The notes under the pieces are model-generated. The model was not told where the DNA came from and searched no databases. It saw only the letters and a list, made by a program, of their open reading frames with translations. A DNA stretch of 40,823 nucleotides from Nocardia seriolae NBRC 15557 (lineage in GTDB: Bacteria; Actinomycetota; Actinomycetes; Mycobacteriales; Mycobacteriaceae): NCBI RefSeq assembly GCF_007990715.1, contig NZ_BJWY01000062.1:1-40823 (forward strand). Direction: 5' to 3'. Position 1 is the stretch's first letter. Each line of letters starts with the position of its first letter. Below are positions 8,713 to 16,960 of the stretch, in pieces. The translations under genes and the position numbers were made by a program.

Positions 8713-9348
8713 TTATTCGTCGCCCTCGCCGCGGCGCACGTCCAGCCGGGTTACCCCGGCGGGCGGTAAGCCGGCCGCGTAGGCGAGCACCTCGCAGAAG
8801 GCCTCCACGTGCGGTCGCATCAGGGTGTCGGTGACGGTCCACGACGCCCGCAGTTCGAGTTGATGCGCGCGCGGCGGTCCGGCGATGTCGCCGTAGCGCA
8901 CCGAGCTGGTCGAGGTGACCGTGCCGCCCAGCGCGGTGAACGGGGCGCGCGAGTCGAGGGCGTCGACCAGCCAGCTCCACGCCACCTCCGGCAGCAGCGG
9001 GTCGGCGGCGAGGGCGGAGTCGATGTCGGCCTGGATGTAGGCCACCAGGCGGAAGACGCCGTGCCAGGCTTCCTGCCCGGCCGGGTCGTGCAGCAGGATC
9101 AACCGGCCGAAGGCGTCGCCGTCGGAGTCGACGGGCACCACATTGGCGTCGGGACGGGTGACTTCCGCGCCCAGTGCGTACGAGTAGGGGGCGAGGCGCT
9201 GCGGCGGGCGGATCGGTGCCAGCTCGATTCGAGGATGCACGGATGCGGTTCCCATGGCCTCGACCGCGGCGCGGAACCGGGCTGGTTCTTCGGGCTCCGG
9301 GTTGGGGGCTGCGCCGTCACGGAAGTCGAGCGGTGTCACGAATGGCAC
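8713..9348 (-). CDS. DUF3000 domain-containing protein
   Basis: A 211-residue protein that fits the actinobacterial DUF3000 family along its whole length: PRIELAPIRPPQRLAPYSYA near residue 40, GRLILLHDPAGQEAWHG in the middle and LELRASWTVTDT toward the end. It is acidic with no membrane segment. Its place between hemE (divergent) and the RNase D gene copies the mycobacterial order (Rv2680). The function is not established. The 64 bases between its start and hemE must hold both promoters. Confidence 0.88.
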   Translation of the reverse strand: MPFVTPLDFRDGAAPNPEPEEPARFRAAVEAMGTASVHPRIELAPIRPPQRLAPYSYALGAEVTRPDANVVPVDSDGDAFGRLILLHDPAGQEAWHGVFRLVAYIQADIDSALAADPLLPEVAWSWLVDALDSRAPFTALGGTVTSTSSVRYGDIAGPPRAHQLELRASWTVTDTLMRPHVEAFCEVLAYAAGLPPAGVTRLDVRRGEGDE

Positions 9349-9412
9349 CGTAGACCTCTCGGGAGCTCGGTGGTGCGAGGCGCGCCGCCGGGGGCCTTTA
9401 CGATGGGCGGTG

Positions 9413-10480
9413 ATGAGTACTCACACCCGCCGCCTGCTGGCCGATGCCCCGTTCCTTGCCGCCGCCACCGGTGGCGTGCCGCATCGGCGTCCGGTGTGGT
9501 TTATGAGACAGGCCGGTCGGTCCCTTCCGGAGTACCGGAAGGTGCGTGCCGGAATCGGCATGCTGGAATCGTGTTTCGATCCGGAGCTGGTGTGCGAGAT
9601 CACCATGCAGCCGGTCCGCCGCCACGATGTGGACGCGGCAATCCTGTTCTCCGACATCGTGGTTCCGCTCAAGGCCGCGGGCATCGACCTCGACATCGTG
9701 GCCGGTGTCGGCCCGGTCGTGGCCGAGCCCATCCGCAGCGTCGAGGACGTGCGCAAGCTGCCGCGCCTGCGCCGCGAGGAAGTGGGCGCGATCACCGCGG
9801 GGGTGAAGCTGCTGCTCGACGAGCTCGACAACGTGCCGCTCATCGGATTCGCCGGTGCCCCGTTCACTTTGGCGTCCTACCTGGTCGAGGGCGGGCCCAG
9901 CAAGAACCACGAGCGCACCAAGGCGATGATGCTCGCCGACCCGGAGACCTGGCACCAGCTGCTGGGCGTGCTCACCGACATCACCATCGAATTCCTGCGC
10001 GCCCAGATCGAGGCGGGCGTGGACGCGGTGCAGCTCTTCGACTCCTGGGCGGGCGCGCTGAGCCTGGCCCAGTACCGCGAATTCGTGCTGCCGCACTCCG
10101 AACGCGTCTTCGCCGAGATCGCCTCGGCGGGCGTGCCGCGCATTCACTTCGGCGTCGGCACCGGAGAACTGCTGGGCGCCATGGGCGAAGCGGGCGCGGA
10201 CGTCGTCGGCGTCGACTGGCGCATCCCGCTGCCCGAAGCCGCCCGCCGCGTCGGCCCCGGAAAAGCCTTGCAGGGCAACCTCGATCCCGCCGTCCTCTTC
10301 GCGGACCCGGCCGCCATCGAATCCGAGGTGCGCCGCATCGCCCACGAGGCCGACGAGGCAATCACTTTGGGCGCCAAGGGCCACATCTTCAACCTCGGCC
10401 ACGGCGTCCTCCCCGACACCGACCCCACCGTCATCACCGAAACGGTCGCCCTGATCCACAGCCTCCCGTCCCCGCTCTGA
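9413..10480 (+). CDS. hemE: uroporphyrinogen decarboxylase
   Basis: Decarboxylates the four acetate side chains of uroporphyrinogen III to give coproporphyrinogen III. It has 355 residues. Both family signatures are clear: RPVWFMRQAGRSLPEYR near the N terminus and GFAGAPFTLASYLVEGG in the middle, with the conserved SWAGALS and NLDPAVLFADP segments later. The ATG at 9413 gives the family's usual N terminus; the longer open frame back to 9254 overlaps the divergent DUF3000 gene. It is the first of three heme genes here (hemE, hemY, hemQ), consistent with the coproporphyrin-dependent heme pathway of actinobacteria. Confidence 0.96.
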   Translation: MSTHTRRLLADAPFLAAATGGVPHRRPVWFMRQAGRSLPEYRKVRAGIGMLESCFDPELVCEITMQPVRRHDVDAAILFSDIVVPLKAAGIDLDIVAGVGPVVAEPIRSVEDVRKLPRLRREEVGAITAGVKLLLDELDNVPLIGFAGAPFTLASYLVEGGPSKNHERTKAMMLADPETWHQLLGVLTDITIEFLRAQIEAGVDAVQLFDSWAGALSLAQYREFVLPHSERVFAEIASAGVPRIHFGVGTGELLGAMGEAGADVVGVDWRIPLPEAARRVGPGKALQGNLDPAVLFADPAAIESEVRRIAHEADEAITLGAKGHIFNLGHGVLPDTDPTVITETVALIHSLPSPL

Positions 10481-10879
10481 CCCGAGACCCGGGGCGGGCG
10501 GAAGGGGCCGCCGAACACCGTCGGTCCGATCCTGAGCGCCGGGCCGGGCGCGGCAATCCGCGCGCCGCACGGCTCGCCGGACGAACGGGCGGTGGGCCGC
10601 CGCGGCCCCGCCGGACCGGCGATCCGGGGCGGCGTCAATCACGTTTCATCGCGCGGGTTTTCCGCGAGGACGTGCACTGCCTCCGCTCCGGCCGCTGAAA
10701 GGTCTGGTCAGGCTGGTTTCCTGGGCGTCGGTCCGAGCCGCTGCGGGAGCGGCACCCGAGGCGGGCAGGCCCGGTGGCGGGAGTAGGTTGGCGGGAAAAG
10801 CGGCTCGACATCGAGAGTCGGGTCGCGGGCTGCGAGGTGTGTCCGGCCGCGGCCCCGACGAGGTGACGAGGAGTGGTCG
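10481..10879. other. 399-base gap between hemE and hemY
   Basis: I see no convincing gene here. The DNA is very GC-rich with only short imperfect hairpins (for example GCCGCT at 10737-10742 with AGCGGC at 10748-10753). Frames open through this gap are shadows of neighbouring genes. The gap suggests that hemY has its own promoter. Confidence 0.5.
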
Positions 10880-12226
10880 ATGCGGGTCGCGGTGGTCGGT
10901 GGTGGCATCAGTGGGCTGGTGGCCGCGTATCGGGTGCGTAAGGCGCTCGGAGACGCGGCGGAACTGGTGTTGATCGAGCGCCGGGACCGGGTCGGGGGAA
11001 TTCTGCGGACCGTGGAGATCGAGGGGGATCCGGTCGATCTGGGGGCCGAGGCGTTCGTGGGGCGGCGGCCCGAGATTCCGGAGTTGATGGGGGAGTTGGG
11101 GATCGGGGATCAGCTCGTTTATCCGGCGGGGAAGCGGCCGCTGGTGTGGTCGCAGGGGAGCGGGCATCGGCTGCCGGAGCGGACGCTGATGGGGATTCCG
11201 GGCGCGGCCGAATCGGTTGCGGGACTGGTGGATGCGCAGACCCTGGCGGTGATCGCGGACGAGCCGAACCGGCCGATGGCGTGGCAGCCGGGTGGTGACG
11301 TATCGGTGGGGGAGCTGGTGCGGGATCGGTTCGGGGAGCAGGTGGTCCGGCGCAGCGTCGATCCGCTGCTCGGCGGAGTGTATGCGGGACTGGCGGATTC
11401 GATCGGCGTGCGGGCCGCGCTGCCCCCGCTGGCCGCCGCCCTCGATCGCGGCGCGACCAGCCTGACGCAGGCGGTGTCGGACGCGCTGCCGGCGCCGGGC
11501 CCGACGCCGGTCTTCGGCGGCATCCGCGACGGCTACCGCGTCCTGCTCGACGCCCTGCGCGAAGCCGCCGATGTGAAGGTTGAAATAGGTACGGCCGCAA
11601 CAGGTCTCACCCACACCGCGGCCGGCTGGCGGCTGGACCCGGTCGGCGAGGTCGACGCCGTGATCCTCGCGACCCCCGCCCCGGTCACCGCCGAACTCCT
11701 GCGCGGGGTGGCCCCGGAGGCCGCTGAACTCGCCGCGGGCATCGAGCTGGCTTCCTCCGCCGTTGTCGCCATGGCCCTCCCGGCCGAAACGGCCCTCCCC
11801 GACAACTCCGGCATCCTGGTCGCCACCGGTGAGCCGTTGCGCGCCAAGGCTTTCACGCTCTCCAGCCGCAAATGGCCGCACCTGGCCGCCCGCGACGTAG
11901 CCTTGGTCCGAGCGTCTTTCGGCCGCTTCGGGGACGATTCCCCGCTGTCCTGGCCCGACGACGACCTCATCGAGGCCGCCGTCGAAGACCTCGCCACCGT
12001 CACCGGCCTCGAGATCCGGCCCCTGCGCACCTTCGTGCAACGCTGGCCCGGTGGCCTGCCGCAATACGCTCCCGGCCACACCACCCGGATCGCCGATCTG
12101 CGTTCCGCCACAGCCGATCTCCCCGGCCTGGCCCTGGCCGGTGCCTACCTCGACGGTGTCGGCGTCCCCGCCTGCGCCGCGTCCGGCACCGTGGCCGCAG
12201 CTCGCATCGCCGAGCATCTGGCCTGA
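10880..12226 (+). CDS. hemY: protoporphyrinogen/coproporphyrinogen oxidase
   Basis: FAD-dependent oxidase of 448 residues. In actinobacteria this enzyme mostly oxidises coproporphyrinogen III (CgoX role). The dinucleotide-binding motif is at the very N terminus (VAVVGGGISGLVAAYRV), followed by ERRDRVGGILRT and DLGAEAFVGRRPE. The C-terminal FAD motif region is LALAGAYLDGVGVPACAASG. The start has a good Shine-Dalgarno (GAGGAG). It is followed by a convergent dehydratase rather than directly by hemQ. Confidence 0.95.
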   Translation: MRVAVVGGGISGLVAAYRVRKALGDAAELVLIERRDRVGGILRTVEIEGDPVDLGAEAFVGRRPEIPELMGELGIGDQLVYPAGKRPLVWSQGSGHRLPERTLMGIPGAAESVAGLVDAQTLAVIADEPNRPMAWQPGGDVSVGELVRDRFGEQVVRRSVDPLLGGVYAGLADSIGVRAALPPLAAALDRGATSLTQAVSDALPAPGPTPVFGGIRDGYRVLLDALREAADVKVEIGTAATGLTHTAAGWRLDPVGEVDAVILATPAPVTAELLRGVAPEAAELAAGIELASSAVVAMALPAETALPDNSGILVATGEPLRAKAFTLSSRKWPHLAARDVALVRASFGRFGDDSPLSWPDDDLIEAAVEDLATVTGLEIRPLRTFVQRWPGGLPQYAPGHTTRIADLRSATADLPGLALAGAYLDGVGVPACAASGTVAAARIAEHLA

Positions 12227-12303
12227 TCCACACCGACCGCACCACTCATCCAACCCCGGCATGGAGGCCCTGGCCATCCCGAGGCGCGGTTGATTGCGGA
12301 GGT

Positions 12304-13254
12304 TCAGCCGATCACGAGGTCGCTGGGGTCCGTGTTGGCGCCGCAGATGATGACGGCCACTCGTTCGCCCGGGGTGGGAACGTATGCGCCGGAGAGCAAT
12401 GCGGCCAGGGCGGTGGCCGCGGCGTGTTCGACGGCGAGGCGGCGGCAGTCCCACAGGGTTTGGCGGGCGGCGATGATCTGCTTGTCGGTGACCAGCACCG
12501 AGCGGACGTCGCCCTCGGCGGCGGCGGACAAGGCCATCGGGGTGATGCGGCGCGCGCCGAGCGCATCGGCTGCGACGGAGTCGATTTCGACGTCCACGGG
12601 CTCGCCCGCCTCGAGGGCGGCGCTGAAGGCGCGGCAGCGTTCGGGTTCGACCGCGACCACGCGGACCCCGTGATGGTTGGCCGAGACCGTGATTCCGGTC
12701 AGCAGGCCCCCGCCGCCGACCGCCACCACCACGGTGTCGAGATCCGGTATCTGCGCGACGATTTCGTCGAGCAGCGTGCCCGCGCCCGCCGCGACGTAGG
12801 GGTCGTCATAGGCGTGCGAGCGCAACGCCCCGCTGGCGGCGGCGAAGCGTTCGCATTCGGCGGCCGCGTCGGCGTAGGCGTTGCCGCCGCTGAGCACCTG
12901 GGCCCCCAGCGCCCGCAGTCGCGCCACCTTCACCACGGGTGCGGTGTCGGGCAGGAAGACGGTGGCGGCGGAGTCGATCAGCCGGGCCGCCCACGCGCAC
13001 GCCACGCCCGCGTTCCCGCCGGAGGCGATGGTGATCCCCACCCGGGGCAGCGTTCCCTGTTCCCGCTGCGCCAGTACGAAATTGGCGGCCCCGCGCGCCT
13101 TGAAACTGCCGGTGTGCTGCATGTGCTCGAGCGCGAACCAGACCTCTCCGGCGACGGGGACGGTGTCGGCGTCCGCCCGCGCCGTCACCACCGGTCGGAT
13201 GTGTCCGGTGATGCGTGCGGCAGCCGCCGTCACCTCGGCATATGTCGGATGCAC
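12304..13254 (-). CDS. PLP-dependent threonine/serine dehydratase-like enzyme
   Basis: Fold-type II PLP enzyme of 316 residues, probably deaminating a hydroxy amino acid. The Schiff-base lysine lies in TGSFKARGAANFV (about residue 52), the substrate loop is ASGGNAGVACAWAA, and the phosphate-binding Gly loop is VAVGGGGLLTG. It has no C-terminal ACT domain, so it is not a classical allosteric IlvA. The start GTG at 13252-13254 has GAAAGAAG upstream; longer frames run into the operator. It is divergent from a TetR gene, 88 bases apart, which is its likely regulator. The substrate cannot be fixed from sequence. Confidence 0.85.
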   Translation of the reverse strand: MHPTYAEVTAAAARITGHIRPVVTARADADTVPVAGEVWFALEHMQHTGSFKARGAANFVLAQREQGTLPRVGITIASGGNAGVACAWAARLIDSAATVFLPDTAPVVKVARLRALGAQVLSGGNAYADAAAECERFAAASGALRSHAYDDPYVAAGAGTLLDEIVAQIPDLDTVVVAVGGGGLLTGITVSANHHGVRVVAVEPERCRAFSAALEAGEPVDVEIDSVAADALGARRITPMALSAAAEGDVRSVLVTDKQIIAARQTLWDCRRLAVEHAAATALAALLSGAYVPTPGERVAVIICGANTDPSDLVIG

Positions 13255-13320
13255 TTGCGCTTCTTTCGTTTTCGTCGATGAATTGCTCCCGGCTCCCCGG
13301 CCGGTTCGACCCCCTGAATA

Positions 13321-13337
13321 CACTGTAACTTACACTG
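13321..13337. promoter_or_regulatory. imperfect palindrome, probable TetR operator
   Basis: CACTGTAACTTACACTG: 8-base arms with one mismatch around a single centre base. It ends 5 bases before the TetR start codon and lies between two divergent genes. This is the usual position of an autoregulatory TetR operator that also controls the dehydratase. Binding itself is inference. Confidence 0.55.
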
Positions 13338-13342
13338 GACTC

Positions 13343-13984
13343 ATGCCCAGGAACTCGAAGTCGCTCGACGAGGCGACACCGGAGGCCATCGCCCGGGCCG
13401 GGTTGGAGATCATCGAAACCCGTGGGGCCGCCGAACTGAGTTTCCGCGCCATCGCCACCGACCTGCGGGTCTCGCACACCACCGTGGTGCGCAGGGGCGG
13501 CGGCGATTTCAACGGCCTGCTCGACCTGCTGGCCGACCACCTGGCCCTGGACCTGCCCGAGATCCCGCCCGGCTGCGGCGACTGGGCGCACGCCACCGAA
13601 CGCCGCTTCGTGGCCTGGTACACCCTGCTCACCGCCCACCCCGGCCTGGTGATGCTGCGCGGCCCGCGCCCCTGGGTGGGCCCGCGCCTGCTGGCTCGCC
13701 TCACCGAACCGCAACTGGCCGACAATATTTCGCTGGGCCTGAGCCCCGCCGCGGCGTTCCGGGCCTACCGCGAGTGCTACCTCTACACCCTGGGCTGCGC
13801 GGGCCTGGTCGAGCACCGCGACCGCAAACCGGCGCAGCTGCGCACCCGCGCGGGACTGGCGGCCCTCGACCCGGCCGAATACCCGGTGATGGCAACCCAT
13901 CTGGACACCATCAGCAAACTGCTCACCAGCGACGAGGTCTTCCACGACGGCCTGCGCCGCCTGATCGCCTCCTGGGCCGTCTGA
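13343..13984 (+). CDS. TetR family transcriptional regulator
   Basis: A 213-residue regulator with an N-terminal helix-turn-helix (about residues 30-55, LSFRAIATDLRVSHTTVVRR) and a mostly helical ligand-binding C-terminal domain. The recognition helix is slightly atypical, followed by GGGDFNGLL instead of the usual F-x-x-K segment. The ATG at 13343 is right after a palindrome that is a likely operator. It probably controls itself and the divergent dehydratase. This pair interrupts the hemY-hemQ order, so it looks like an insertion into a conserved region (inference). Confidence 0.85.
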   Translation: MPRNSKSLDEATPEAIARAGLEIIETRGAAELSFRAIATDLRVSHTTVVRRGGGDFNGLLDLLADHLALDLPEIPPGCGDWAHATERRFVAWYTLLTAHPGLVMLRGPRPWVGPRLLARLTEPQLADNISLGLSPAAAFRAYRECYLYTLGCAGLVEHRDRKPAQLRTRAGLAALDPAEYPVMATHLDTISKLLTSDEVFHDGLRRLIASWAV

Positions 13985-14076
13985 TCCGAGCGAGCCGGGC
14001 GAACCTGCGATCCGAATCACCATGTCCGCCCTGCCCGATTCCGGCCGGATTTCGGCGCAGTGGCACGATGGGTGCC

Positions 14077-14772
14077 ATGGCGCGACTCGACTACAAGGCA
14101 CTCAACGACACCATCCGCTACCTCATGTTCTCGGTGTTCCAGGTGGAGCCCGGCGAGCTCGGTGACAACCGCGAGGCGGTGATCAAGGAGGCCCGCGCCT
14201 TCTTCGATTCCCTCGAAGAGCGCGGTGTCGTGGTGCGCGGTATCTACGATGTCGCCGGCCTGCGCGCCGACGCCGACTTCATGATCTGGTGGCACGCGGA
14301 GAAGATCGAGGATCTCCAGGCCGCCTACGCCGACTTCCGCCGCATCACCGAGCTGGGCCAGATCTCCAACCCGGTCTGGAGCCAGGCCGCCCTGCACCGG
14401 CCGGCCGAGTTCAACAAGTCCCACATCCCGGCCTTCCTCGCGGGCGAGGAGGCGGGCAACTACATCTGCGTGTACCCGTTCGTGCGCTCCTACGACTGGT
14501 ACCTGCTCCCCGACGAGGAGCGCCGCAAGATGCTGGCCGATCACGGCAAGGCTGCCCGCGATTATCCGGACGTGCGCGCCAACACGGTGGCCTCCTTCGC
14601 GCTGGGCGACTACGAGTGGATCCTCGCCTTCGAGGCCCCCGAACTGCACCGCATCGTGGATCTGATGCGCGACCTGCGCGCCACCGAGGCGCGTCGCCAT
14701 GTGCGCGAGGAGATTCCGTTCTTCACCGGGCCGCGGGTGGAGCTGGACAAGCTCATCAACGCCTTGCCGTAG
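14077..14772 (+). CDS. hemQ: coproheme decarboxylase (chlorite dismutase-like)
   Basis: HemQ/ChdC converts coproheme to heme b in the last step of the coproporphyrin-dependent pathway. It has 231 residues. Family features: MARLDYKALNDTIRYLMFSV at the N terminus, DFMIWWHAEKIEDLQ, SHIPAFLAGEE, and the heme-pocket segment YICVYPFVRSYDWYLLP. I chose the ATG at 14077 because the protein then begins like the mycobacterial homologue; an in-frame ATG at 14068 would add three residues. No clear Shine-Dalgarno is seen. The stop codon lies inside a 22-base tandem duplication. Confidence 0.94.
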   Translation: MARLDYKALNDTIRYLMFSVFQVEPGELGDNREAVIKEARAFFDSLEERGVVVRGIYDVAGLRADADFMIWWHAEKIEDLQAAYADFRRITELGQISNPVWSQAALHRPAEFNKSHIPAFLAGEEAGNYICVYPFVRSYDWYLLPDEERRKMLADHGKAARDYPDVRANTVASFALGDYEWILAFEAPELHRIVDLMRDLRATEARRHVREEIPFFTGPRVELDKLINALP

Positions 14773-14808
14773 GCGATCGGGGGCCCTGCCGTAGGCGATC
14801 GGGGGCCC
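14765..14808. repeat. 22-base perfect tandem duplication at the hemQ stop
   Basis: Bases 14765-14786 are repeated exactly at 14787-14808 (unit begins TGCCGTAGGCGATCGG). The first copy contains the last codons and the TAG stop of hemQ; the second is untranslated. It looks like a recent slippage duplication without effect on the protein. Confidence 0.9.
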
Positions 14809-14867
14809 TCTCGCCAGCGCGCGGCGGGCGTTGCCCTGAGGTAACGGCAAGGCTGCCCGCACAATTC

Positions 14868-14895
14868 GGGGCATGCGCGGATTCGCGCATGCCCC
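14868..14895. terminator. perfect 12-base hairpin between hemQ and msrB
   Basis: GGGGCATGCGCG (14868-14879) and CGCGCATGCCCC (14884-14895) are perfect complements around a 4-base loop, GATT. It lies between convergent genes, 20 bases before the msrB stop codon on its strand. T runs are weak, so it is a probable bidirectional terminator rather than a textbook one. Confidence 0.65.
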
Positions 14896-14915
14896 ATAGT
14901 CTTTCTGCGATTCGA

Positions 14916-15371
14916 TCAGCTGCCGCTGTCCGAGGGGTGCAGTCGCAGTGAGATCGAGTTGATGCAGTAGCGCTTGTCCGTGGGCGTCGGGTAACCCTCG
15001 CCCTCGAACACGTGCCCCAGATGACTGTGGCAGCTCGCGCACAGCACCTCGACGCGGCGCATCCCCAGCGAATCGTCCGCCCGCAGCACCACCGCGTCCG
15101 AGTCGGCCGGATCGAAGAACGACGGCCACCCGCAGTGCGAATGGAATTTCTCGCCGCTGCGGAACAATTCGGCCCCGCAGGCCCGGCAGGAGTAGACGCC
15201 CTCGGTCTCGGTGTCGGTGTATTCGCCCGTGAACGCGCGCTCGGTGCCCGCCTCCCGCAGCACCCGGTACTCCTCCGGGCTCAGCTTGGCCCGCCACTGC
15301 TGCGGGGTCAGCTGGATGCGGGGGACAGCGTCTTCGCTCGGGGTGCTCGAGGTGTCAGCATCGGAACTCAT
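14916..15371 (-). CDS. msrB: peptide-methionine (R)-S-oxide reductase
   Basis: Reduces the R epimer of methionine sulfoxide in proteins. It has 151 residues. Two CxxC zinc-binding pairs are present (SCRACGAELF and CASCHSHLGHVF), along with the substrate region HCGWPSFFDP, and the catalytic cysteine lies in RYCINSISLRL. The short acidic Ser/Thr-rich N terminus is not conserved. It is the same-strand neighbour of aftC, 29 bases downstream of it, and matches the position of Rv2674 in M. tuberculosis. Cytoplasmic: no signal peptide. Confidence 0.95.
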   Translation of the reverse strand: MSSDADTSSTPSEDAVPRIQLTPQQWRAKLSPEEYRVLREAGTERAFTGEYTDTETEGVYSCRACGAELFRSGEKFHSHCGWPSFFDPADSDAVVLRADDSLGMRRVEVLCASCHSHLGHVFEGEGYPTPTDKRYCINSISLRLHPSDSGS

Positions 15372-15400
15372 GGCTCCACGCTAATACGTGCGGCTGCGCG

Positions 15401-16702
15401 CTAGATGGCGGCAGCGGCCCGGGTGCGCGGCGCGACGGCGTCCTCGACCTCGGCGGTGGCCCATTCCGGGTGCATCCAGGCCGGATCCAGCGATTTGCCG
15501 ACCTGTAGCCGTCCCTCACGCTTGGCGGCCAGGTAGCGGTCGCCGAGCACACAGAACGCCACAATGAGCAGCAGTCCCCACCCGAAGGTGGTGCGCAGGT
15601 ACTCGAGATCGCGCCCGAGGCTCTGCCAGCGGTCCGACAGCCACTTGTCGTAGGACATGAATCCGAAGATCGCCAGCCACGCCGGCCAGTTGCGCAGCAG
15701 TGAATTGCGCTGCACCACGGTCATCAGCATGGGGAACAGGAACATCGAGTAGTACATCTGGCCCAGCGAGCCCAGCAGCATGACGGCGGTGATCAGGATG
15801 CCGGAGGTGTTGCAGACGTAGAACACCTCGTCCTCGCGGTAGTACCGGTACAGCAGCCACAGCGAGATCAGCACCAGGATGCCCATCACGATGCGAATGG
15901 TCCAGGTCAGCCACTCCGCGACACCGTAGTACCCGGCATTGCCGACGATGGCGCTGTTGAAGTAGTCCCGCGCCTCCATCAGGTACGGCAGCGTGTGGGT
16001 GAAGAACGCCTTGTAGTCCACGATCAGCGGCCAGGCGATCAGGTTCAGCGCCACCGGAATACCCAGGGCGGTGATGAACACCTTCCACTGCCCGCGCACC
16101 AGCGGAATCAGCAGCAGCGGCACCAGCAACGGCCCCTTCACCGCGATGGTCAACCCCAATGCCACACCGGCCCAAAGATCTTTGCGCTTCAGGATCAGGT
16201 GCAGGTAGGCCATCATCGCCAGGAACAGGCAGCCGTTGATATTGGTGAAGCCCAGCGTGTTCGTCACCGTCTCCGACACGAACATGGCCAGCAGCAGCGC
16301 GGGCGCGGCCACCGAGTTCAGCGTGTAGTCGAACAGTCGCAGCAGCAGATACCAGGCCAGCAGCAGCGCAACGGCATTCACCAGAATGAAGCCCCACCGC
16401 GACTTCTCCGGATCGAGAATGGCCAGCGGCGAGATCAGCAGCGTCCCACTCGGCGGATACAGATACGCCGGATCGGTCGAGCTGAAGTTCGCGTCGTACA
16501 CGGCCCGCTTGTTCAAGAACGCCAGCGACGCGTTGTACACCGGCGTGAAGTCATTGGTGACGTGATAGTTGACAGCGTTGATGAACACCCGATGGATCAC
16601 GGTGAGAATCGCGACCGGCCACAGCGCGAAGTTCAATACCTCGGCGGTGGTGCGAGCGGTACGGGGCTCGAGCTGTCGAAGGAACACTCGGGCACGGTAC
16701 AC
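15401..16702 (-). CDS. aftC: arabinofuranosyltransferase AftC-like (GT87)
   Basis: Polytopic membrane glycosyltransferase of the GT-C class, 433 residues, with about ten to twelve hydrophobic helices. In mycobacteria AftC adds alpha-1,3 branching arabinofuranose to arabinogalactan and lipoarabinomannan from a polyprenyl donor. The first outer loop carries the acidic GT-C signature (NYHVTNDFTPVYNASLAFL) and then YLYPPSGTLLISPLAIL. It lies between msrB and the TAP-like gene, exactly as Rv2673 does, which supports the assignment beyond the general DUF2029 family. The start is GTG. Its presence indicates a mycolic-acid/arabinogalactan cell wall. Confidence 0.88.
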   Translation of the reverse strand: MYRARVFLRQLEPRTARTTAEVLNFALWPVAILTVIHRVFINAVNYHVTNDFTPVYNASLAFLNKRAVYDANFSSTDPAYLYPPSGTLLISPLAILDPEKSRWGFILVNAVALLLAWYLLLRLFDYTLNSVAAPALLLAMFVSETVTNTLGFTNINGCLFLAMMAYLHLILKRKDLWAGVALGLTIAVKGPLLVPLLLIPLVRGQWKVFITALGIPVALNLIAWPLIVDYKAFFTHTLPYLMEARDYFNSAIVGNAGYYGVAEWLTWTIRIVMGILVLISLWLLYRYYREDEVFYVCNTSGILITAVMLLGSLGQMYYSMFLFPMLMTVVQRNSLLRNWPAWLAIFGFMSYDKWLSDRWQSLGRDLEYLRTTFGWGLLLIVAFCVLGDRYLAAKREGRLQVGKSLDPAWMHPEWATAEVEDAVAPRTRAAAAI

Positions 16703-16960
16703 CGAAACCCCCCGGTCTACTCGCCCCGACCCGCCCTAGGTGTCGCGTGGCGCACGCTGCGGCCCCCACCCCGATAACTCCCCCAACCGACCCCTAATGC
16801 CCAACCGAGTCAAGCGCTCCGCGCCCCCGCCGCCCGGTGACCCGGCTCACTGCGCGCGCGTCGATCCGGCGGATTCCGCGCGGTCGCGCCTGTGCTGTTC
16901 TCGGCGTACATCGGTGCGCCAACCGATCTCGCACCGGATACGCCCGAGGCGGCGGAACGG

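Noticed and set aside
14544..14860. The repeated ACGGCAAGGCTGCCCGC in hemQ and after it
   Set aside because: One 17-base match with no continuation; it may be a small duplication, with no function visible.
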